DNA from: Rhizodiscina lignyota
Taxonomy: Eukaryota > Ascomycota > Dothideomycetes > Aulographales > Rhizodiscinaceae
Assembly (NCBI GenBank): GCA_010015805.1
Contig: ML978123.1
Coordinates: forward strand, 248,001-312,000
Length of the DNA stretch: 64,000 nucleotides
Direction: 5' to 3'
The position numbers and the translations under genes were made by a program. This document shows positions 56,619 through 64,000 of this stretch, piece by piece. The notes beneath the pieces were generated by a model. It ran no database searches, was not told the DNA's origin, and saw only the letters and a list, made by a program, of their open reading frames with translations. Every line of letters begins with the position of its first letter. Position 1 is the stretch's first letter.

Positions 56619-59033
56619 ATGCCTAGAATTCGTCCAACGACCTCAGGCTATGCTCGCATAGCGCAGGCGGAGGAAGAGGAGGAGGAGGATCCGCTTCAAT
56701 ACCACGACGAAGAAGATCCATACAATGCGCCAACTTCAATGTCCACCCCTGGGGCGAGATTTGCACCCATACAGCCAACACGGTCGCGGGGAATGGATGC
56801 AAGTGGAAGCACAACTCCAGTAAAGTCAAGGCGGTCATCAGGGCCTCTAAAAAACCGACCTCGACGAAGCAATTCCGGCGTAGATATAAAGGCAATCAAT
56901 GCACGATTGGAACGATGGGCGGATGAGATTGCATCCAAGTTCAAGAGACGGCGGAGGGATAGAGAATCTGATGATGAGCTGCCCGAAATAGAACATTCAG
57001 TTTTCCAGGCGCCGGAGGGGATAAAGCCTGTGACCGCTGAGGACTTGGCTGCCTACGAGGCAGAGCCAGGAACGCGGCTCTCCAAGCTCGAGTTTGACGA
57101 CATTGTGGAGAGCGTGAGGGTTGCCATAGAGCTTGGGACCCATCCGAAGCTCATTTCACAAGGCAGCTCTGGCAGCTACTTTGCACGTAATGGCGATGGT
57201 AAAGTTGTCGGCGTTTTCAAGCCGAAGGACGAGGAGCCTTACGCTTCAAGGAATCCCAAGTGGACCAAATGGATACACCGAAACCTTTTCCCATTCTTCT
57301 TTGGACGCGCTTGTTTGATACCTAATCTCAGCTATATTTCGGAAGCAGCAGCGTACGTTCTCGACACGCAGTTACGAACTAACATTGTTCCATACACAGA
57401 CATTGTATCATTATCTTCGAAATCTTTCCATTACGACTTTTGGGACAGGCGAGCTTACTATCGAAAACGGAAGCCATTTCCTGAGAAGGTTGGCAGCTTT
57501 CAGTACTTCCTCAAAGGCTACAAAGATGCAACTGTGTTCCTAAAAGAGCACCCATGGCCCGACCAGCAAAATAGCCATTTGCAGTCTGGATCAACTTCAA
57601 GAAAGAAAAAACGTCGCTGGGCGGAAGACTGTAGACCTGGTGGAGCAAAAGAGTCTGACGATGAGGACGATTACAACCATGGCCGCCAACAGTCTTCTAG
57701 TCAGGAGCGTCACAAGAGGGACGTGTTTTGGACGGAATCCCTTCAGCAGTCATTTCGCGAGCAATTAGAGAAACTCGTCATTCTCGACTACATAATGCGA
57801 AATACCGATCGTGGATTGGATAACTGGATGATCAGGATCGACCGAAGAACACAAGAGGTCGATATCGTTGTGGATCCTCCAAAGCCTTACACCGATGCTC
57901 AAGATGAATCTTCACACTCCTCAAATGGTCATGTCATCTCTGAAGCCGACGCATACAAACGCCAGCAACCAATGTCTACCACCTCACGTTCTTCAACTCC
58001 TTCTACAGCTACCCCGGAAGCGTCCGTTTCACTGGGGGCAATTGATAACAGTCTCTCTTGGCCTTGGAAGCACCCAGACGCCTGGCGTTCTTATCCTTTC
58101 GGATGGCTCTTCTTACCCGTATCACTCATTGGCCAGCCATTCTCCGAAAGCACCAGACAACACTTTCTCCCTCTTCTCACCTCAAAGAAATGGTGGGCAG
58201 AGACACAACTCGCTCTCCGCAAGTGCTTTACTGTAGACTCGGATTTCCAGGAGAAGATGTACGCAAGGCAAATTGCAGTAATGAAAGGGCAAGCCTGGAA
58301 TGTCGTAGAGACGCTCAAGACGCCTGACCACGGACCACTTGAACTCACTAGAAGAACTAGAGTATGCGTGTGGGACGACATTGTCGATATCCCCGTTGTT
58401 CCCGTGCCCCTGCGCGCTTCGAGTCCAGACATCCGAAAGCGCGCGCAAGAGCGGGAACGGGACCGGCGGAAGAATGTCGCATTTGATGAAGAGGACGAGA
58501 TGGATATTAGCGCCGCAAGAGATCAGGCAGCAACGCCAACAAGGCAGTCGCAGGATCTCCTGGGCCTGGGAAGTCCATCGCTAGAGGAGAATCGGTTCAA
58601 CATGTCGAGGCATAGTAGCTCCAATAATGTTCGCGACAGTCTAGATTCGATGAACGGACCCTTGTCCCCATCTGCTGTCCAGCAGATTTCCTGGTCTGCG
58701 TCCACCAACACAGTGCCCAAGTCCTTCGCGTCTTCTCAAAGGGTGAGACCGGCACCGTACCAGTCACGCATGAGCTACGAAGAGCCGCGACGATATCAGC
58801 GACAGCAATTGAGTCCTGAGAGCCGCAGAAGGAGACTCAGCTTGCAGATGCGTAGGGGCAGTAATGCGCTGAGCGCGGCATTCGGACTGGGTGGCGATGG
58901 TGATGCTGAGGGAGATGAGGATGGAGATCTGGGGTATAGTGCTGCGGAAGGGAGGGAAGGTATGAGGAAGAAAGTGATTATGGAACGACTGGAGACGGTG
59001 AAAAGTAAAAAGCCGTTCTTTGAGTGGTGTTGA
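56619..59033 (+). CDS. LSB6: phosphatidylinositol 4-kinase type II (LSB6)
   Basis: Single exon, 804 residues. Type II PI 4-kinases make phosphatidylinositol 4-phosphate on Golgi, endosome or plasma membranes. Seen: an acidic, Ser-rich N-terminus; GSSGSYF..GKVVGVFKPKDEEPY (glycine loop and ATP-binding lysine, about residues 183-208), KWTKWIHRNLFPFFFGR, LDTQLRTNIVPYTDIV, GSFQYFLKGYKDA, the catalytic YIMRNTDRGLDNWMIR and the metal-binding VDIVVD nearby, and SWPWKHPDAWRSYPFGW near residue 485. Between kinase lobes lies a basic/acidic insert. A long disordered C-terminal tail follows. The ATG at 56619 is the first ATG in frame (only a TTG lies upstream). Confidence 0.95.
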   Translation: MPRIRPTTSGYARIAQAEEEEEEDPLQYHDEEDPYNAPTSMSTPGARFAPIQPTRSRGMDASGSTTPVKSRRSSGPLKNRPRRSNSGVDIKAINARLERWADEIASKFKRRRRDRESDDELPEIEHSVFQAPEGIKPVTAEDLAAYEAEPGTRLSKLEFDDIVESVRVAIELGTHPKLISQGSSGSYFARNGDGKVVGVFKPKDEEPYASRNPKWTKWIHRNLFPFFFGRACLIPNLSYISEAAAYVLDTQLRTNIVPYTDIVSLSSKSFHYDFWDRRAYYRKRKPFPEKVGSFQYFLKGYKDATVFLKEHPWPDQQNSHLQSGSTSRKKKRRWAEDCRPGGAKESDDEDDYNHGRQQSSSQERHKRDVFWTESLQQSFREQLEKLVILDYIMRNTDRGLDNWMIRIDRRTQEVDIVVDPPKPYTDAQDESSHSSNGHVISEADAYKRQQPMSTTSRSSTPSTATPEASVSLGAIDNSLSWPWKHPDAWRSYPFGWLFLPVSLIGQPFSESTRQHFLPLLTSKKWWAETQLALRKCFTVDSDFQEKMYARQIAVMKGQAWNVVETLKTPDHGPLELTRRTRVCVWDDIVDIPVVPVPLRASSPDIRKRAQERERDRRKNVAFDEEDEMDISAARDQAATPTRQSQDLLGLGSPSLEENRFNMSRHSSSNNVRDSLDSMNGPLSPSAVQQISWSASTNTVPKSFASSQRVRPAPYQSRMSYEEPRRYQRQQLSPESRRRRLSLQMRRGSNALSAAFGLGGDGDAEGDEDGDLGYSAAEGREGMRKKVIMERLETVKSKKPFFEWC

Positions 59034-59851
59034 TTGGGGCATGGGATATTGGTATTCTTTCGGTTGTTCGGTCCGAACTAGCGGTCTAGCATTATCATTG
59101 GCGCTGGTTGTATGAGTGTGCTGGATACTGCTGTTTGTATGAGAATAAGCAATTCACGTGAAAGAGACACATAGTCAACGATCAAAACATTTTTGGTGGT
59201 CTCGTTGAAAGTTTTGATGACGACAGAGCACTGGTGTTGTGATTCGTCTCACACTTATTGATGGACCGAGCCGCCACCAGAGCCTCAAGACCCCTGTCGC
59301 ATCAGCGGTCGCTGCCTCTGACCTTCAAGACTCACCACCCATGGACGCGACATTTAATTCTCCCTTCTCAGCTCTTTCCATCTTCACTCCTCCTCTTCAC
59401 ACAATCATTCAACGCTGGGGCCTTAAATCATTCACACGGCCAGCGTTCTTCCTCCCTGAATCTTTGCGCACCCCTTCACTCGGCGGCGCACCTCTTATAT
59501 TCGATTGCCACATTCACTCTGGCCCAAATCGAAACTGGATCACGACAACTTCCGCCTATATAAATCCACCAACCTCCTCGATTGACTAATCTTTTTCAAC
59601 CTCTTGCAGTTGACATGAACCCGGCCCAACTACTGAACCCCAAGGCCTTTATCAAGTCAAAAAAGGGTACTACTTATTCTTTTTACCTCCCAACTTCTCC
59701 CACCTTCTTCAATAACCTCTATCACCAACAACCTTCTTCAACATATTTCCCATCTTCGATCTCATAGACCAACAACAAGTGAACATCATCAACGACTTTT
59801 ACTCTCACGTATCTCTCATCTATATCCGCATTGACATTGTCATCTGTGGCG
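59034..59851. other. intergenic or leader of the SNF2 gene
   Basis: Pyrimidine-rich. CTCTTGCAG at about 59602-59610 looks like an intron acceptor just before ATG 59615, which opens a frame (MNPAQLLNPKAFIKSKK) that can be spliced in frame (GTACTA..GGAAG) into the SNF2 gene, so it may hold the true start. Confidence 0.4.
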
Positions 59852-62800
59852 ATGGAAGGGAGCACATCACATTTCCGAGACAGCTCTCCGGCCCCTCTCA
59901 GTGTCAGCGGCGCTATCGAGGACAATGGTGATGGTGACTACGGTCTTTCACTCTACGACCATGCTCTGGTCGCGAATGACAGCAGCTCTCGCCAGGACTC
60001 CTTCGCCACTTCACTAAGTCACGTGGCTGCAGTTTCAGGGCTAACAAATATTGAAGATGCAAAGAAGCCGAGTAAGGATGCTTCTCTTCAAGATGGCGTT
60101 CAACCCATCACCACCCCGACTTTCGATCCATCCGCCTTGCTTAATCCAAGATCTGCGAAGCGCCCAGCACCCGAGTCCGAGCCCAGCAAAGACGCGCCAG
60201 CGCATCAGACCACCGCATCAGAGTCCTCGGTAGGTATGGATTCTATGCTTGAGCGCGTGCACAATGTTCAGCAGCGTCAAGACCAGCCTTTGAGCAAGAA
60301 GCGCAAGGTCCAACCTACCACGACAGAAGAAGTGGAGGAAGAAGAGGTACAAGAGCCAGGAGCCAAAACCTTTGAGGGCTTTGGGACAGGTAGCATGCTG
60401 TCCGGGTACATCAAAGAGCAGCGGGCCGAAGGACAGAAGGAGGCTATCTCGAATGGCAGCGCTGCTGCTGTCATTGACTTGACGAATGGTGAGATATACC
60501 GATCGCTTTGATGGATTACTTTGACTGATGGGCATAGATGACGATACCAAAGATAATGGTGACGACGACGATTTGATAGTTCTTAGCGACAACAGCAAGC
60601 GCGAGGTCTGCCTTGGTCGAATCGATGGGGCCGCTATCAACGTGCACGTGGTTCCAAGCCCCGGCAATTGGAAGGGCGCAGCTGGAATATTCCCGGCTAT
60701 CAAAACGAAACTCCAGAGGACGGTTGGTCCAAACAACCTTATCATTTCGGCTTTCGACCCTACAGGCAAACTGTTCGGCAAAGTTGACTTCCGAGTGGCC
60801 CGAGTGCTTGCACCACTCATGGACCCGCAGCATCCAATGAAAGTCCGCGCTGTTGCTCGAATTGACGTGCGAAAAAGACTGCATGGTGAAAACCCCGGAC
60901 AACCAACATCTCAGAATCTACCTCTACAGTTGAATATCTGCGCACCCCGATGCCATGCGGAGAGCATTGGAAAATTCCTTAGTCAACGCAATCTCTGGCT
61001 TAGAGCCCCCAAGTTTCTAGAGAAAGGCATGGAAATTGTCAACCCCCATGATCCCAAGAAGGTGGCTCGTCCACTTGGCGGTGCAACAACCTCTGGTATC
61101 GTTAGCAGTGGTCCAGGGTATATGACCCGAACAGTCGAAGAAGTCCGCAGCGAGGTTCTTGGAATGTTTGACTCGCTAACAAAAGATGACGATATACCGA
61201 TACGCAAACAGCCTGATAAGATCACAACTAAACTGCTTCATCACCAGGAACAAGCACTGTGGTTTCTCTGGGATCGCGAACAGCAGCGCGATATTGAGGA
61301 TGAGAGCGACTCGGTGTCTCTTTGGCGAATTCATCACCGCAAGAACGGCACGCAAGTCTATTACAATGTCATCTCCGGGCATGAGTATGCTCAAGAGCCT
61401 GATCCCCCTCTTGGCGGCATCCTCGCAGATGTTATGGGACTTGGCAAAACTTTGAGCATCCTCTCACTCATTGTCGACACTAATCTTCAAGCGAGGAAGT
61501 TTGGCAGGGGTCATGCTCCAGAAGACCTCAAGAGGAACATGAAAGGAACGCTTCTGGTATGTCCTATGAGCACAACTGCCAATTGGGAGCAACAAGTCAA
61601 GCAGCATCTTGCTCCAGATACGCTAAAGGTATTGATCTATCATTCATCGAACCGCACCAAAGACTATGAGGACTTAGCGATGTATGACCTCGTCATCACT
61701 ACGTATCAGACCATCGCTGCCGACTTCCGTCGCAGCGAGGATTCCGCCAAGCCTCTGCACGAGGTGAATTGGTTCCGTATCGTGCTTGATGAGGCGCATC
61801 AAATCCGCAACGCTACTACTGGCATGGCATTAGCAGCGTGCGCTTTGTCCGCAAGCCGCCGCTGGGCTGTTACAGGAACTCCGGTCCAGAACCGACTTGA
61901 AGACTTGTTCGCGCTCCTCAAGTTCCTTCGACTTTCTCCGTTCGATGATAGGCAAGGCTTTCACCAGCACATCATTGCGCCATTCAAGACTGCCGATCCA
62001 GAAATTCTGCCCAAGGTTCGACTGCTTGTGGACAGCATTACTCTTCGACGCCTCAAGGACAAGATCGATCTTCCACAGCGACATGACAATTACGTATACC
62101 TCGACTTTACGGCTGACGAGCGCAAGCTTTACCAATTCTTCGCCCAAGAATCTGCGAAACAGATTAGGATTGCTACCAATGGTGGCACGAGTGGACTCAA
62201 GAACAAATCTTTCGCCCATATGCTCAAGTGCATTCTCCGTCTTCGACAGATCTGTGCACATGGCTTAGATCTTCTTACGGATGAGGATATCAAGATGACG
62301 GAAGGCCTCAGCGCGGACAATGCTATCGACATCCTCGACGAAGACGATGATGACAACGGCGTAGAGCAGAAGCCAATCATGACTAAATACCAAGCATACG
62401 ATATGGTCGGCCTGCTTCGCGAGAGTGACATGGCAGTTTGCTCTAAATGTCGGAATGCAATCGACGTCAACGAGGCCAAGCCCGCCGGTCCAGAGGAGCC
62501 AGCCCCAGCGATCACCGTCGAATCATCAGAAACTGAAGAGGAAGTAGTCGAAAACACCCTCGGCTTCATGACTCCCTGCTATCAGATCATCTGCCCAGCC
62601 TGTATCGACGACTTCCGCAAAGAGATTGACGATAGGAGGGCCACCGAAAAGCCAGACTGCGCTACTTGCCCTCTCTGCGAGCAGTTCATCCGTGTTGGAT
62701 TCTACGAATTGAAGCGCGATGAGCTTCGAGAAGACCAGGAGGCTCGACGACGCCTCAGGGATGATCCGAAGGCAGCGAGAAAACTGGGTCGGTACAGTGG

Positions 62801-63400
62801 TCCCCACACGAAGACCCGTGCTCTTGTGGACTCATTGAAGATCGACGAAGCCTGGAGCAAGGAGCATCCTGATGAGGCGCCCATCAAGAGGTAAGTTCCC
62901 AATTCTACCAAAGCTTGTATATAAAGCTGACGTTCCACAGCGTTGTCTTCTCCGGCTGGACTTCCCACCTCGACCTGATCTCCATAGCTCTCACAGCCAA
63001 CGGCATCAAACACTGCCAACTCGTCGGCAGCATGTCCCGTACCCAGCGCGCCTCCGCACTCTACACCTTCGCCGAAGATCCCACCGTGACGGTCATCCTG
63101 GTGTCCATCACAGCCGGTGGTCTTGGTCTCAATCTCACCGCGGCAAACAAGGCATACGTGATGGAGCCACAATTCAATCCAGCTGCCGAGGCGCAGGCTG
63201 TCGACCGTGTGCATCGTCTGGGCCAGAAGCGCGATGTGTACATCACAAGATACATCATACAGAACAGCTTCGAGCTGAAGATGGTGGACCTGCAGAATAA
63301 GAAGAGGAAGTTGGCTGATTTGACCACTGGCAAGGGCAAGTTGAACAGGTCGGAGGAGCTGAAGAAGAGTCTTGAGGATCTCAAGGATCTTTTCAAGTAA
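59852..63400 (+). CDS. RAD5/HLTF-like SNF2 ATPase with internal RING
   Basis: Exons 59852-60488, 60538-62890, 62941-63400 (3450 bases, 1149 residues). Proteins of this class translocate on DNA and, through a RING placed between the helicase lobes, promote ubiquitination in DNA-damage tolerance. Order: Ser/Pro-rich N-terminus with a nuclear signal-like KKRK, a HIRAN-like segment (FGKVDFRVARVLAPLMD), SNF2 lobe 1 (DVMGLGKT, DEAHQIRN, TGTPVQNRLEDL), a RING (CSKC .. TPCYQIICPACI .. CPLC), lobe 2 (SITAGGLGLNL, AVDRVHRLGQKRD). The RING His of the family is Gln here (CYQ), and about 40 residues, mostly acidic, lie between its first cysteine pairs. Start may be 59615 instead. Confidence 0.92.
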
Positions 63401-63843
63401 ACTTGCCGGATGACCGACGAGGAGGCGTCAATGGGAACTTGCAATGGGTTATTTGATTTTGGATGGACGGAGTTTCTCTCATGCATGTTTAACGGCTAGA
63501 CACACTGATCGGCCTGGGAAGGTTGAGTTCACCAGCATGAAACCTCAACTAGATGGGACGGCGTTTTATTTCCGTGGTAACATCAGCATATTTTCGAAGC
63601 CACAGCTTCCTGCACAAAAGGCTTCGGAAAATATCTGCTCCCATTTTGAGGATTCCAGGCATCATACAAGCGTCTCATGTATACTAGATTTAAGACTTCT
63701 GGCTTTCTGGCTAATGAGGATGATTGGCGTTCGATACGTCATCGTCTATATCATTCTAGCCCGCATGATCTCAAATGATTGGTGCTGCAAATAGACGATC
63801 TCTTTCAACTCTTATGTGCAAAGCATAAGCGACCATCACCATC
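63401..63843. other. intergenic between convergent genes
   Basis: 3' untranslated regions of the SNF2 gene and of the partial minus-strand gene. No gene recognised. Confidence 0.4.
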
Positions 63844-64000
63844 TCATGAACTCTGTGCCTCAACCGTCGTCTTCTTCCCCTTCCTTGAGCGTTTCTTCTT
63901 CCCGCTCTTCTCAATCCTTCCATCCTTCACACCACCATCTACCCCACCCTTCGCGCTTCCACCATTAGGCGCATCAATCTTCACACCCTCCTCATTGCCA
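63844..64000 (-). CDS. lysine-rich protein, C-terminal end only
   Basis: On the minus strand a frame enters from the right edge and ends at the stop 63846-63844. The 51 residues seen are Gly/Lys-rich with a basic end (GKKKRSRKGKKTTVEAQSS), similar to tails of nucleolar or RNA-binding proteins, but no domain can be named. 5' end lies outside the window. Convergent with the SNF2 gene. Confidence 0.5.
   Translation of the reverse strand, partial: GNEEGVKIDAPNGGSAKGGVDGGVKDGRIEKSGKKKRSRKGKKTTVEAQSS

Noticed and set aside
1-64000. CRISPR arrays, rRNA genes or intact transposons
   Set aside because: No regular spacer-repeat array, no rRNA-like sequence, and no transposase or reverse transcriptase frame seen.

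Overview
The window is nuclear DNA of a filamentous ascomycete (Pezizomycotina). Genes are dense, on both strands, and split by many short introns (about 40-95 nt) with GTRNGT-like donors, CTRAC-like branch sites and AG acceptors. The content is typical of filamentous fungi: translation elongation factor 3, an AA9 copper mono-oxygenase, Zn2Cys6-type regulators, HET-domain proteins, a cytochrome P450, Pal1 and a DUF6604 protein. The class (Dothideomycetes-like is my guess) cannot be fixed by eye.

Layout. 0.4-2.8 kb: a Zn2Cys6 regulator with disrupting lesions (minus), divergent from an enoyl-CoA hydratase (3.5-4.4). 5.6-6.5: a polytopic membrane protein with an in-frame stop. 8.6-11.9: eEF3. 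12-15: mostly gene-poor, with one weak small gene. 15.0-18.4: a 1023-residue seven-exon protein with a Zn2Cys6-like cluster in its middle, tail to tail with a J-less DnaJ-type cysteine-rich protein. 20.7-21.6: AA9 mono-oxygenase. 22.3-23.0: cupin-like protein. 23.1-28.5 (minus): an RNA-dependent RNA polymerase joined in frame to a UPF1-type SF1 helicase, divergent from a NadR-like P-loop protein. 30.4-33.5: compact housekeeping genes (ankyrin protein, RNA polymerase III subunit RPC11, Mediator MED31). 34.8-37.1: Pal1. 38.0-39.8: cytochrome P450. 40.1-40.5: a broken HET-domain remnant. 41.1-43.7: DUF6604 protein. 43.7-47.6: FAD mono-oxygenase, class II aldolase and DUF5519 'luciferase-domain' genes. 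48.8-53.8: dynamin-like GTPase, small Myb/SANT protein and HET-domain protein, bounded on both sides by GCTCAG-rich degenerate tracts. 55.6-64.0: an F-box-like small protein, type II PI 4-kinase, a RAD5/HLTF-like SNF2 ATPase, and the 3' end of a lysine-rich protein running off the right edge.

The most notable item is the RdRP-helicase fusion. All five proposed exons join in frame to 5109 coding bases (1702 residues), so one polypeptide would carry both the RNA-copying and the RNA-unwinding activity of a small-RNA amplification complex. In fission yeast (Rdp1 and Hrr1) and Neurospora (SAD-1 and SAD-3) these are separate proteins. Other themes are gene decay (three broken genes) and an accessory block of dynamin, Myb and HET genes with local repeats.

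Exon limits were placed by eye from splice consensus, frame continuity and family motifs; none were tested against transcripts.
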